The translations under genes and the position numbers were made by a program. A model generated the notes under the pieces. It saw only the letters and a list, made by a program, of their open reading frames with translations, did not search any database and was not told the DNA's origin. DNA of 64,000 bases from Flavobacterium glycines (lineage in GTDB: Bacteria > Bacteroidota > Bacteroidia > Flavobacteriales > Flavobacteriaceae): positions 1,116,001-1,180,000 of the forward strand of contig NZ_FNEO01000001.1 in assembly GCF_900100165.1 (NCBI RefSeq), written 5' to 3'. How positions within the stretch are numbered: position 1 is the stretch's first letter; the number at the start of each line of letters is the position of its first letter. Positions 43,568 through 52,153 of the stretch are shown here, piece after piece.

Positions 43568-45085
43568 TTAGTTTTTAAATCCTTCCATCAAATACACCAG
43601 CATATTTCGTACGGGTTTGCCTCCCCGATATTGTTTGATAATCACAGGAGGATTTATTTTTTCGAAATCATTTTTATAGATTTCATTTGGATCACTGAAA
43701 TTATTCGAAACAGTAATGTAGTACGCATCATTTTCTTTTTGGATTGGTTTTCTGAATTGGTTCAACCAATGATAGGTATGAATATCTTCCAATTTTCCAA
43801 TGGCAACAAAATTAAGGTGTAAAGGTTGCGCAATATAATTATCAATATGAGCTCCCGGAAACCATTTGTTGTTAATGATAAAATCGGTGTTGGTTTTTCC
43901 TTCTGTTTTGTTTTTCTGAATTATTTTTCCAATTTCTGGTTTAAAAAAATCCCAATTGTACATGTCTAAGGTAACGTCGCCTTTTCCTAAGTTTTCCTTA
44001 TTTGTTTTACCCAATGTACCTGGATAAAATGAAATTAATAATATTCCAATAAAACTTATTGCTGTAATTAAATAATTAGCATAATGTACCAATTTCGGTA
44101 ATATTGAATCGGTTTTTAAATCAGATAAATAACTTGCTGAAAGCAATAGCAAAGCGGTGTATCCTGGACCGGACCAGTGTGGCAACGTATCCCGAAAAAG
44201 CGAAACAAACAATAAAATCCCAATCAAAGGCAAACTCATTAAAAGTAAGAGTCGAATGTAATTAGCTGAAATTTTAATTTTGTTTTTCCAACAAGCAATT
44301 AAAGCCGTTACAACTATAAAATAATTGATAGGGTTGTTGTAAGCTATTCCGCCAAAAAACTCCCGAATAAAACTATTAGGATTGATTCCCCGATTGATGC
44401 TTACCCGATTGCTATGAAAAGTATAAGTGATAAAATGGTTTTCTATATTCCAAAATAAAATAGGCGAAATCACTAAAAGCGTTAGCAGTATTGATAAGTA
44501 CAAATAGCTGTTTGAAAGTAATTTTCGATTGTAAATAAGGATATAAAGTCCGAATCCAAACCATAAAAATATCCCGTGAACTTTACTCATTACACACAAG
44601 CCTGAGCACAATCCGAATAATATCAAATACAAATTAGATTTTGCTTTACTTTCATCATCAGTAATTATGCAGACTAAAAAATACAGACTCAGTATCCAAA
44701 AAAACAATTGTGGGGCATCTGGCATAATAAAAACACCTGCAATAATACTGGTGTAAATCGATGCGGTGTATAGCAAAGCAGCGATAAAACCGGCTCTTTC
44801 GTTTTTGATTTTCTTCCCAATTTGGTATATTAAATAGGTATTGGCGGCAGCCAAAAGAATTGGTCCTAACCGAATAAAAAAATCATTTGTAAAGGTCAGA
44901 TTAAACGTAGTCAGCCGGATTAATAATGCAACCAAAGGCGGATGATCAAAATAATTCCACTGTAAATGTTGTGCATAAGTAACATAATAAACTTCGTCAT
45001 TTCCTAAGCAAATAGAGCAAGCGATGATACAGCGAATGAGTGTTGCAAGCAGAATAAGACTTGCTATTTTGTTTTTAAAAAACAT
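43568..45085 (-). CDS. GT39-type polyprenyl-phosphate sugar transferase
   Basis: 505 residues with about ten membrane helices. An N-terminal segment with HPPL (FDHPPLVALLI, about 47-57), an acidic residue pair (NDEVYYV) before it, and YTASIYTSIIAGVFIMPDAPQ are typical of GT39/ArnT-like transferases. They move a sugar from a polyprenyl-phosphate donor to a periplasmic acceptor such as lipid A or a protein. It is last in a tight three-gene operon with GtrA-like and PAP2 genes (gaps 2 and 0 bp). Substrate unknown. Confidence 0.82.
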   Translation of the reverse strand: MFFKNKIASLILLATLIRCIIACSICLGNDEVYYVTYAQHLQWNYFDHPPLVALLIRLTTFNLTFTNDFFIRLGPILLAAANTYLIYQIGKKIKNERAGFIAALLYTASIYTSIIAGVFIMPDAPQLFFWILSLYFLVCIITDDESKAKSNLYLILFGLCSGLCVMSKVHGIFLWFGFGLYILIYNRKLLSNSYLYLSILLTLLVISPILFWNIENHFITYTFHSNRVSINRGINPNSFIREFFGGIAYNNPINYFIVVTALIACWKNKIKISANYIRLLLLMSLPLIGILLFVSLFRDTLPHWSGPGYTALLLLSASYLSDLKTDSILPKLVHYANYLITAISFIGILLISFYPGTLGKTNKENLGKGDVTLDMYNWDFFKPEIGKIIQKNKTEGKTNTDFIINNKWFPGAHIDNYIAQPLHLNFVAIGKLEDIHTYHWLNQFRKPIQKENDAYYITVSNNFSDPNEIYKNDFEKINPPVIIKQYRGGKPVRNMLVYLMEGFKN

Positions 45086-45087
45086 GT

Positions 45088-45462
45088 TTAGTTAAAAGTA
45101 TAAAATGAATTGGCTCCAAAATTCCAAACAAAAACAATCGCAGTTACGATGATTTTACAAACGTAAAAATTGATGTTGGTCTTTTTTTGTAAGGAATACA
45201 AAAAGCCGGTATTCAGGCTAAAGCCAATAATTGCAATGATTAGAAAGCTCAAAAACTGAAGTCCGATTTCAGGATTATGATTATCGAAGGTGAAATATTT
45301 ATTCAAAAAATAATTATTGGTCACGCCAAATAAAAAGCCAAAACCATTAGCCAGATATTTATTGTACCCCAATTTTTCTTTACAAAACCATGTAATTCCA
45401 AAGTCGATTATAAGTCCTGTAAAACCGACTAATCCAAATTTGAAGAATTTAAAAAAATCCAT
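45088..45462 (-). CDS. GtrA-like membrane protein
   Basis: 124 residues with four hydrophobic helices; FKFGLVGFTGLIIDFGITWF and FNFG-type C-terminal part resemble GtrA, proposed to flip polyprenyl-phosphate sugars across the membrane. It lies 0 bp after the PAP2 gene and 2 bp before the GT39 gene. No GtrB (dolichol-phosphate sugar synthase) is here; it may be elsewhere. Confidence 0.8.
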   Translation of the reverse strand: MDFFKFFKFGLVGFTGLIIDFGITWFCKEKLGYNKYLANGFGFLFGVTNNYFLNKYFTFDNHNPEIGLQFLSFLIIAIIGFSLNTGFLYSLQKKTNINFYVCKIIVTAIVFVWNFGANSFYTFN

Positions 45463-46167
45463 TTATTGCTGACTAAGTTTAGGATTTGGGAAGTTTAGTG
45501 AATCATTTTTGAAAGATTCTATTTTTCTTTTTACAAAAGTACTTTCGCTGATTTTGTTATACCAAATTACAGATAGAGATCCAAAAGCAACTCCTATCAA
45601 AGCACCAACAAATACATCCATTAAAAAATGATGCGCAAGGTAAATTCGGGAATAACCTACCAGAATACTCAGAAGAAGTAGTGAAATACAAACGTATCTC
45701 TTTTTGCAATAGTTGGATAAAACGGTTGCCAAAGCAAAAAAAGAAGCAGTGTGTCCTGATGGAAAACTGTTAAAACCGATTCGGCTTGAAGCAAAAGTAT
45801 CCAGATAGTATTTGTAATGATGAAGTTCAAAAAAGACTTTTGGTCTTGGAGCTGCGATTAAGTTTTTTATGATTTGAGCAAAAATCCCTGAGCTGATGTA
45901 CGAAAGTAAGATGATGAAGGCCAGTTTTCGGTGTTTTTTGATAAAAAGTAAAATAAATACAGACGAAACAATAATAAACCAGCCATCGCCAAGAAAGGTA
46001 ATGCTTTCGAAAATGAAGTTTAAAATAGCAGTATGAAATTGATTCAGCCAGATAAAACCTTCGGCTTGGGAAGAGGAGCATAGCAAAAAAGAAATGTTAG
46101 CTATCAGCACTAAATTGAGGCTATAAAAAAAACTATTTTGCGTAATTACTTTTAGAAAAGAATTCAT
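45463..46167 (-). CDS. PAP2 family membrane phosphatase
   Basis: 234 residues. Six helices with the three phosphatase motifs: KNLIAAPRPK (about 107-116), PSGHTASFFAL (about 144-154) and SRIYLAHHFLMDVFVG. It would remove a phosphate from a lipid such as undecaprenyl diphosphate or lysophospholipid; with GT39 and GtrA genes it may recycle carrier lipid. First gene of the operon. A 9-bp inverted repeat lies directly upstream of its start codon. Confidence 0.85.
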   Translation of the reverse strand: MNSFLKVITQNSFFYSLNLVLIANISFLLCSSSQAEGFIWLNQFHTAILNFIFESITFLGDGWFIIVSSVFILLFIKKHRKLAFIILLSYISSGIFAQIIKNLIAAPRPKVFFELHHYKYYLDTFASSRIGFNSFPSGHTASFFALATVLSNYCKKRYVCISLLLLSILVGYSRIYLAHHFLMDVFVGALIGVAFGSLSVIWYNKISESTFVKRKIESFKNDSLNFPNPKLSQQ

Positions 46168-46169
46168 TA

Positions 46170-46193
46170 TTACAAAAAATTAAATTTTTGTAA
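46170..46193. promoter_or_regulatory. Inverted repeat at the start of the PAP2 operon
   Basis: TTACAAAAA-N6-TTTTTGTAA lies 2 bp upstream of the PAP2 start codon. It could be an operator or an mRNA hairpin masking the start; no further support. Confidence 0.35.
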
Positions 46194-46284
46194 AACTAGC
46201 AGTCAAGTTTGTATTGAATGTAAACTCCGTTTTGTGAAAACAAAATCAAATCATTAATTGGATGTTACTAAAGAAAAAATAATG

Positions 46285-47127
46285 TTAACTAGGTGTTTGT
46301 AGTTTTTTAACCGCACTGGGTTTTAAACTTCTTTGTTTTTTGAAATAATTCGACAGATGACTTTCATCAGTAAAGCCGAATTCAAAAGCAATTTGTTTCA
46401 TGGATAATTGCTTGCTTAAAATTCTTTTTTCAATCAACTGTGTTCGCAGTTGGTTACAGTATTCCCTGTAACTAATGTCGAAATTCCGTTTGAAATAAGT
46501 TCCAAAATAATTTTGTGATATAGAAAAATGTTCGGCAATGGTTTTGATTTGGACCAGCTTTGGCTTGTAAATATTTTGGTGGATATAGGAAATAATCTGG
46601 TCGTTGTCTATGCCTGAGCCGGTGATTTTTATATTTTGTTGTTGCAGGCTTTCTTTTATTAATCCAAAGATGGATAAGATTTGATAAAATACAATTGGCG
46701 AAGTGGAAATATTGGAGATGCTATTGTAGGCTCTGATATTGTTAATGGTGTTTTTTAATATACTGGCGCAAGTGGTATCAAGTTTCAGTACGTTTTCTTT
46801 AAGGGATTTGTCTCGCATGAAATTCTCCGGGGTATTGAGCAGAAATTCATCGCAAGACAGTTTTTTATTCGAATTAAAATAGGTGTCGGTAAATTTTATA
46901 AAGAAAAAGCGGGTAGTTTTTTTAATGTCAAAATAATGTTCATCATCCGTTGAAATTACAAATAAATCTCCGGTCTGATACGGCAACAGATTTTTGTTTA
47001 AATGGTGAATACCACTGCCTTTGATGATGTAAATAATCTCATAATAGGTGTGACTGTGTTTAGGAAGATGAAATTTATCTTCTTCAAATTCATCAATTGC
47101 TAAGGTGTCAAACTGGATTTTTTTCAT
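46285..47127 (-). CDS. AraC family transcriptional regulator
   Basis: 280 residues. An N-terminal cupin part (LPKHSHTYYEIIYIIKGSG, about 22-40) and a C-terminal double helix-turn-helix (KTIAEHFSISQNYFGTYFKR and MKQIAFEFGFTDESHLSNYFKKQ). It would bind a small ligand and control transport or catabolism. The divergent AraJ-like MFS gene is the likely target, and a 16-bp palindrome in the gap could be its site. Confidence 0.88.
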   Translation of the reverse strand: MKKIQFDTLAIDEFEEDKFHLPKHSHTYYEIIYIIKGSGIHHLNKNLLPYQTGDLFVISTDDEHYFDIKKTTRFFFIKFTDTYFNSNKKLSCDEFLLNTPENFMRDKSLKENVLKLDTTCASILKNTINNIRAYNSISNISTSPIVFYQILSIFGLIKESLQQQNIKITGSGIDNDQIISYIHQNIYKPKLVQIKTIAEHFSISQNYFGTYFKRNFDISYREYCNQLRTQLIEKRILSKQLSMKQIAFEFGFTDESHLSNYFKKQRSLKPSAVKKLQTPS

Positions 47128-47148
47128 GTTCTATAATTGCAAGTTTGT

Positions 47149-47164
47149 ATTGTAAATTTACAAT
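47149..47164. promoter_or_regulatory. Palindrome between AraC and MFS genes
   Basis: ATTGTAAATTTACAAT is a perfect 16-bp palindrome, 21 bp upstream of a perfect plus-strand -7 element TAAATTTG (47185-47192), and 21 bp upstream of the AraC start codon. A candidate regulatory site for the divergent pair. Confidence 0.4.
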
Positions 47165-47231
47165 TTATTTGGATTTGTTATGGGTAAATTTGCAGAGTAA
47201 GTGATGGAAATGAAATGATGTTTTTTTTAAC

Positions 47232-47251
47232 CATATAAGCTATATAAGTTT
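47232..47251 (+). repeat. 20-bp dispersed intergenic repeat, copy 3
   Basis: CATATAAGCTATATAAGTTT matches the copy at 7667-7686 at 18 of 20 positions. It lies in the long 5' region of the MFS gene. Confidence 0.5.
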
Positions 47252-47379
47252 GTGTGTTTTAAACTATTATTAAAAGAGAATATAAGTTTTGATGGTTTAA
47301 ACGATGTTGACTTCTATTACTTAAAAACAGACGTAGTTGTAAAAAATGCTTCGTTAGTAAATAATCTATTTTAAATAAA

Positions 47380-48546
47380 ATGAAAAAAAGTTTGCTTTCA
47401 CTTTCGTTGGGTGGTTTAACGATTGGAATTACTGAGTTTGTAATGATGGGGATTTTGCCTGATATTGCCAATAATTTAAAGATATCCATACCCGTAGCGG
47501 GACATTTAATTTCGGCTTATGCACTGGGAGTGGTTATAGGTGCGCCTTTGTTGGTAATTATGACGCGTAATTATCCGCCAAAGAAAACACTTTTAATTCT
47601 GGCAATGATGATTACTGCGTTTAATTCGCTGTCAATTATAGCGCCTAATTATGAATTTCTGTTTGCAGTGCGATTGCTTTCGGGATTGCCACATGGTGCT
47701 TTTTTTGGGGTAGGTGCGGTGGTTGCCAGCAGGCTTGCTGATAAAGGTAAAGAAGCTCAGGCTATTTCAGTTATGTTTGCAGGCTTAACCATTGCTAATC
47801 TTGTTGGAGTTCCTATCGGGACTTACATTGGGCATCATTTTTCCTGGCGTTATACGTTTATAATTATTGCAATTGTGGGGATTTTAATGGTTGGCTCGCT
47901 TTATTTTTGGATGCCAAATATGGAAGCCAAAAGCAGGGAAGGAATGAAAACACAGTTGTTGTTTTTTAAGAAAGCTGAAGCCTGGTTAGTTATTCTGATT
48001 ACCGCGATTGGTGCCGGAGGTTTATTTTGCTGGATTAGTTATATTGCTCCTTTGTTGACTGAAATTTCCGGTTTTGCCAGTGGGGATGTGCCTTATATTA
48101 TGATGTTGGCTGGTTTGGGAATGGTTTTGGGGAATTTTATTGGTGGTAAGTTAGCTGATCGTTATTCCGCCGAAAAAACCATTATTATTCTGCTGTTAGT
48201 TATGGTAGCCGATTTATTGATGGTGTTTTTCTTTTCGGCTAATCAATATGTTAGTTTGGCTTTGGTGTTTTCTACCGGTTGCATTGCTTTTGCAGTGGCG
48301 GCACCTATTCAAACCTTGATGATACAAACGGCTGTAGGAGCCGAGATGATTGCTTCGGCTGCTATACAGGCTGCTTTTAATACAGGAAATGCTTTAGGGG
48401 CTTTTCTGGGTGGATTGCCTTTAGTTGCCGGTTTTAGTTATGCTTCTCCTAATTTAGTTGGTGTAACAATGTCGATTTGTGGAGTGCTTTTTACAGTGGT
48501 TTTTTTACAAAGGAAAAAACGTATTTTAAAATTACAGAACATTTAA
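47380..48546 (+). CDS. AraJ-like MFS efflux transporter
   Basis: 388 residues, twelve helices. The N-terminus (GLTIGITEFVMMGILPDIAN onward to PVAGHLISAYALGVVIGAPLL) closely follows the AraJ/YdhP type drug/sugar efflux carriers, and helix 2-3 loop has the MFS motif region (RNYPPKKTLL). It likely exports a small molecule by proton antiport; the substrate is unknown. Regulated perhaps by the divergent AraC gene. If the -7 element at 47185 is used, the message has a leader of about 180 bases. Confidence 0.85.
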   Translation: MKKSLLSLSLGGLTIGITEFVMMGILPDIANNLKISIPVAGHLISAYALGVVIGAPLLVIMTRNYPPKKTLLILAMMITAFNSLSIIAPNYEFLFAVRLLSGLPHGAFFGVGAVVASRLADKGKEAQAISVMFAGLTIANLVGVPIGTYIGHHFSWRYTFIIIAIVGILMVGSLYFWMPNMEAKSREGMKTQLLFFKKAEAWLVILITAIGAGGLFCWISYIAPLLTEISGFASGDVPYIMMLAGLGMVLGNFIGGKLADRYSAEKTIIILLLVMVADLLMVFFFSANQYVSLALVFSTGCIAFAVAAPIQTLMIQTAVGAEMIASAAIQAAFNTGNALGAFLGGLPLVAGFSYASPNLVGVTMSICGVLFTVVFLQRKKRILKLQNI

Positions 48547-48616
48547 TTTTTACCACAAAGACACAAAGTTGAAAACGCTAAGAACACTAAGGAGTTTTTA
48601 GGTAAAAATAAGGCAC

Positions 48617-48654
48617 AAAAAAACCGTTCTGATAGCTATCGGAACGGTTTTTTG
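48617..48654. terminator. Bidirectional terminator between MFS and RNase G genes
   Basis: AAAACCGTTCTGATAG and its complement form a 32-nt near-perfect palindrome (one G-T pair), with A/T runs on both sides. The motif GATAGCTATC inside it is frequent in Bacteroidetes terminators. Confidence 0.88.
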
Positions 48655-48655
48655 T

Positions 48656-50200
48656 TTAGTCTTTTATAGCATTTCCTTTTTTGTCAAAGAAATGATATTC
48701 TAAATACGTGTAAGCGTCACGTGGTATAATTTTCACCCATTTTTTATGTTCAAGTAACCATTTTGAACGTAATGATGGAAAACCTTTGCTGAGGTAAGCA
48801 GCCACAAATGGATGTACATTGAGTACTACTTTTTTGTGGGTTTTTAAAATTCTTTCCAGGTCGGCGTTGATTTTGTCAATGATTAGAATTGGCGCTTCAA
48901 TTTCACCATTTTCATTGTTTGGATCTTCTTCTCTGGTTTTAATATTTCTTTCCGGTCTTACCCTTTGTCTGGTAATTTGGACTAAACCAAATTTACTTGG
49001 AGGTAAGATTTTGTGTTTTGCTTTATCATCGCTCATTTCTTCCCTCAGGAAGTCGAACAGGACTTTGCGGTTTTCGGGATTAGACATATCGATAAAATCG
49101 ACAACGATGATTCCGCCCATATCGCGCAAACGCAATTGTCTGGCTATTTCGGCTGCAGCAATCATATTGACTTCCATGGCTGTGTCTTCCTGATTAGTAG
49201 CTTTATTCGAACGGTTTCCGCTGTTTACGTCAATTACGTGTAAGGCTTCTGTGTGTTCGATGATAAGGTAAGCTCCTTTACTCATGGAAACGGTTTTTCC
49301 AAAAGAAGTTTTGATTTGTCTCTCTATATTGAATTTCTCGAAAATAGGTGTGTCGTTTGATTGATAAAACTTCACAATTGATTGTTTGGATGGTGCAATT
49401 TCTTGCAGGTAATCCTTGGTTTGATGGTACAACTCTTCGTCATCTATCTGGATACTGGTAAAGGTATCGTTAAAAACGTCTCTCAGTATGGAGGAAGCTC
49501 TGTTGAGTTCGCCCAGTACTTTTGAGGGATGATGAGCAGTTGGTAATTTCTTACACATTGCAGTCCATCTGCTGAGCAGGTTCTGCAAATCTTTTTCTAA
49601 TTCGGCTGTATTTTTGCCTTCGGCTACTGTGCGAACAATAATACCGAATCCTTTTGGTTTGATGGATTGTACCAGTTTTTTTAGTCGGTCTTTTTCTTTT
49701 TTGTCTTCTATTTTTTGAGAAATAGAAACACGATCAGAGAAAGGAACTAAAACAATAAAACGTCCGGCAAGAGAAAGCTCGGCGCTAATTCTTGGTCCTT
49801 TGGTAGATATTGGTTCTTTTACAACTTGTACTAAGATAGATTGATTGGCATTGATTACATCGGTAATGGTACCATCTTTGTCTATCTCTTTTTCAAACTG
49901 AAAGTTTTTTAGGGAGAAATCTTTTATTTTACCTGCGCTTACAAGTTTTATGAATTTCAGTTGGGAAGTGAGATTAGGACCTAAATCGTGATAATGTAAA
50001 AAGGCATCTTTTTCGAAGCCTACATTTACAAAAGCAGCGTTGAGTCCGGCAACTGGTTTTCTGATTTTGGCAATAAAAATATCGCCTACCTGAAAGTTGC
50101 TTGTTTCTTCTTCTTTGTGTAATTCAATTAGTTTTCCATCTTTTAATAAGGCAAAATCTACTGAATCAGAACTAGATCTAATGATTAATTCTTTATTCAC
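48656..50200 (-). CDS. rng: Rne/Rng family ribonuclease (RNase G type)
   Basis: 514 residues, the RNase G length with no long C-terminal scaffold. S1 RNA-binding part at about 38-125 (QVGDIFIAKIRKPVAGLNAAF), then the catalytic domain with the metal-binding aspartates in HVIDVNSGNR and IIVVDFIDM; a zinc-type CPxC motif was not seen. It cuts single-stranded AU-rich RNA in rRNA and mRNA turnover. It lies 256 bp downstream of a 30-residue basic protein gene and an HU gene on the same strand. Confidence 0.9.
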   Translation of the reverse strand: MNKELIIRSSSDSVDFALLKDGKLIELHKEEETSNFQVGDIFIAKIRKPVAGLNAAFVNVGFEKDAFLHYHDLGPNLTSQLKFIKLVSAGKIKDFSLKNFQFEKEIDKDGTITDVINANQSILVQVVKEPISTKGPRISAELSLAGRFIVLVPFSDRVSISQKIEDKKEKDRLKKLVQSIKPKGFGIIVRTVAEGKNTAELEKDLQNLLSRWTAMCKKLPTAHHPSKVLGELNRASSILRDVFNDTFTSIQIDDEELYHQTKDYLQEIAPSKQSIVKFYQSNDTPIFEKFNIERQIKTSFGKTVSMSKGAYLIIEHTEALHVIDVNSGNRSNKATNQEDTAMEVNMIAAAEIARQLRLRDMGGIIVVDFIDMSNPENRKVLFDFLREEMSDDKAKHKILPPSKFGLVQITRQRVRPERNIKTREEDPNNENGEIEAPILIIDKINADLERILKTHKKVVLNVHPFVAAYLSKGFPSLRSKWLLEHKKWVKIIPRDAYTYLEYHFFDKKGNAIKD

Positions 50201-50220
50201 TTTGTAAATTTTTATCCAAA

Positions 50221-50440
50221 CTTTTTAGTTTTCAGTTTTCAGTTTTCAGTTTTCAGTTTTTGCAACTCTTAACTCATAACTTATAACTCATAACTGAATT
50301 GTCAGGATGGATTAAACAATATTTTTGAACAGGTATTAACCCGGAGGAAAGCAGTTTGCAGTGTTCAGAAAGCAGAAAGCAGTTTATGCTGCAATCTGAA
50401 TTCTAAAATCTGAAATCTGAAATCCAAATTTCAATGAACG
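50221..50440. repeat. AT-rich tandem and simple repeats upstream of RNase G
   Basis: Four or more copies of the heptamer TTTTCAG (50230-50258), a 10-bp type AACTCATAAC repeated with variation (50270-50297) and CTGAAATCTGAAATCTGAAAT-like short runs near 50400-50430. No coding frame. Such simple repeats are common in flavobacterial intergenic DNA. Together with the 30-residue gene they fill the 387-bp gap between RNase G and HU. Confidence 0.75.
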
Positions 50441-50448
50441 TTTAAAAA

Positions 50449-50478
50449 GAAAAAAGTAGTTAAAAACTACTTTTTCTT
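50449..50478 (-). terminator. Terminator overlapping the stop of the 30-residue gene
   Basis: AAAAAGTAGTT pairs with AACTACTTTTT, followed by T-rich sequence on the minus strand; the TAG stop is inside the stem. Confidence 0.75.
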
Positions 50479-50559
50479 TTTGTGACGGTTAGCTCTCGCT
50501 CTTTTTTTACGTTTGTGAGTAGCTACCTTATGTCTTTTTCTTTTTTTACCACTTGGCAT
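50467..50559 (-). CDS. 30-residue Lys/Arg-rich protein, probable ribosomal protein
   Basis: Too short for usual ORF calls but clear: ATG at 50557-50559, stop TAG at 50467-50469. The protein starts MPSGKKRKRHKVATHKRKK and ends RANRHKKKK; more than half of the residues are Lys, Arg or His, with no acidic residue. It starts 28 bp past the HU stop and ends in its own terminator. Composition and conservation style resemble tiny ribosomal proteins (bTHX or the bL38 protein reported from the Flavobacterium johnsoniae ribosome). Which one it is I cannot decide from sequence, but that it is a real gene is likely. Confidence 0.75.
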   Translation of the reverse strand: MPSGKKRKRHKVATHKRKKRARANRHKKKK

Positions 50560-50587
50560 AATCTTTTAGATTTTATGATTAATAATA

Positions 50588-50878
50588 TTATTTTGCTTCG
50601 TTATTTGTTTTTACTCCTTCTACAAAAACTTTTGCAGGTTTGAAAGCAGGAATGTTGTGAGCAGGGATTTTAATAGTGGTATTCTTAGAAATGTTTCTTC
50701 CTGTTTTTTCAGCTCTAGTTTTTACGATAAAGCTACCAAAACCTCTTAAGTATACATTGTCTCCAGTTTCTAATGAAGTTTTTACTTCCTCCATAAAGGT
50801 CTCAACTGTTGCTTGAACATCTCCTTTTTCAAGACCTAATTTTTCTGAAATTTTCGCTACGATATCTGCTTTCGTCAT
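50588..50878 (-). CDS. hup: HU/IHF family DNA-binding protein
   Basis: 96 residues. Typical HU fold: MTKADIVAKISEKLGL helices, then the DNA-binding arms around GRNISKNTTIKIPAHNIPAFKPAKVFVEGV with the proline at the arm tip. It bends DNA and compacts the nucleoid. A -7 element TATATTTG (minus, 50930-50923) lies 45 bp upstream, back to back with the mutY promoter. The small basic protein gene follows 28 bp downstream and may be co-transcribed. Confidence 0.92.
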   Translation of the reverse strand: MTKADIVAKISEKLGLEKGDVQATVETFMEEVKTSLETGDNVYLRGFGSFIVKTRAEKTGRNISKNTTIKIPAHNIPAFKPAKVFVEGVKTNNEAK

Positions 50879-50922
50879 TTTCTTTCCTATTTTATTATTT
50901 TGTAATAATTTTTTTGAGTGTG

Positions 50923-50930
50923 CAAATATA
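50923..50930 (-). promoter_or_regulatory. -7 element of the HU gene
   Basis: CAAATATA on the plus strand, TATATTTG on the minus strand. Confidence 0.6.
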
Positions 50931-50987
50931 AGAATTAAAAAAACAATTATTCAAGCTAATTCATTAAATTTTAATTACATAAACTTT

Positions 50988-50995
50988 TACTTTTG
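50988..50995 (+). promoter_or_regulatory. -7 element of mutY
   Basis: TACTTTTG, perfect match, 17 bp before the mutY ATG. Confidence 0.6.
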
Positions 50996-51012
50996 CCAAC
51001 AAATATTTAACG

Positions 51013-52047
51013 ATGGTTTTTTATAATTTGTTAATAGCCTGGTATTTACAAAATAAGCGCGATTTGCCTTGGCGAAATACCACTAATCCGTACCTGATTT
51101 GGCTCTCGGAAATTATGCTTCAACAGACGCGAGTTGCGCAGGGATTACCCTATTTTTTGTCTTTTACAGAGGCTTTTCCAACTGTTTTTGATTTGGCTAA
51201 AGCCGATGAAGAAAAGGTGTTGAAATTGTGGCAGGGTTTGGGGTATTATTCCCGTGCCCGTAACCTGCATAAAACAGCTCAGTATATCGCGACTGAATTA
51301 AATGGAGTTTTTCCGGATAATTATAAGGAATTATTGCAATTAAAAGGAGTAGGTGAATATACTGCGGCGGCAATTGCTTCTTTTTCTTATAATGAAGCAG
51401 TTCCGGTAGTAGATGGAAATGTATTTCGGGTTTTAGCCCGTTATTTCGATATAGAAACAGATATCGCTTTGGCATCAGCCAAAAAAGAATTTGCTACATT
51501 GGCCTTCGAATTAATGCCGAAAGATAGGCCGGCTATTTTTAATCAGGCCATAATGGAGTTTGGTGCTTTACATTGTGTGCCAAAAAATCCTGATTGTGGA
51601 AGTTGTGTTTTTAATACGAGTTGTGCGGCTTTGCAAAAAAAGAAAGTAGATCAATTGCCGGTGAAATTAAAGAAGCTGAAAATTAAAAACAGGTACTTTA
51701 ATTATATAATGCTTTCGGATGCTGAAGAAAAGACTTTAATTCAAAAAAGGACTTCAAAAGGGATTTGGCATAATTTATATGAGTTTCCTTTAATTGAGAC
51801 TGATAAAGAAGAAGATTTTGAGTTTGTTTCAAATGCTGTTCAGCAAGAATCGTTTTTTGCTAATCCTATTATAAGTATGCGTGCCTGTAATGAAAAAAGT
51901 ATTGTACATAAATTATCGCATCAACATTTACATATTAAATTTTGGAAGTTAAATGTAGGTGGAGAGGTGGAGAATGGAATTACAAAAGAGGAATTAAAGC
52001 AATTTCCGTTTCCAATTGTTATTCATAATTTTATTGAGAGTAATTAA
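51013..52047 (+). CDS. mutY: A/G-specific adenine glycosylase
   Basis: 344 residues. Helix-hairpin-helix LKGVGEYTAAAIASF (about 111-125) with the catalytic aspartate in VPVVDGNVFRV; 4Fe-4S cluster cysteines spaced C-x6-C-x2-C-x5-C in CVPKNPDCGSCVFNTSC (about 192-208); the C-terminal NUDIX-like domain (about 230-340) recognises 8-oxoguanine. It removes adenine mispaired with 8-oxoG. It precedes a thiol-disulfide gene and then the ssb-gldE-gldD cluster. Confidence 0.95.
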   Translation: MVFYNLLIAWYLQNKRDLPWRNTTNPYLIWLSEIMLQQTRVAQGLPYFLSFTEAFPTVFDLAKADEEKVLKLWQGLGYYSRARNLHKTAQYIATELNGVFPDNYKELLQLKGVGEYTAAAIASFSYNEAVPVVDGNVFRVLARYFDIETDIALASAKKEFATLAFELMPKDRPAIFNQAIMEFGALHCVPKNPDCGSCVFNTSCAALQKKKVDQLPVKLKKLKIKNRYFNYIMLSDAEEKTLIQKRTSKGIWHNLYEFPLIETDKEEDFEFVSNAVQQESFFANPIISMRACNEKSIVHKLSHQHLHIKFWKLNVGGEVENGITKEELKQFPFPIVIHNFIESN

Positions 52048-52153
52048 GTTAATGCCTTCAATTTATTTATATAGGATTTTTTTTATATTTACGAGTTTTT
52101 AAAAGTATAAAACTTAATTTGAGAGGTTGTTTGGAAATTTAAAATTCCTAAGT

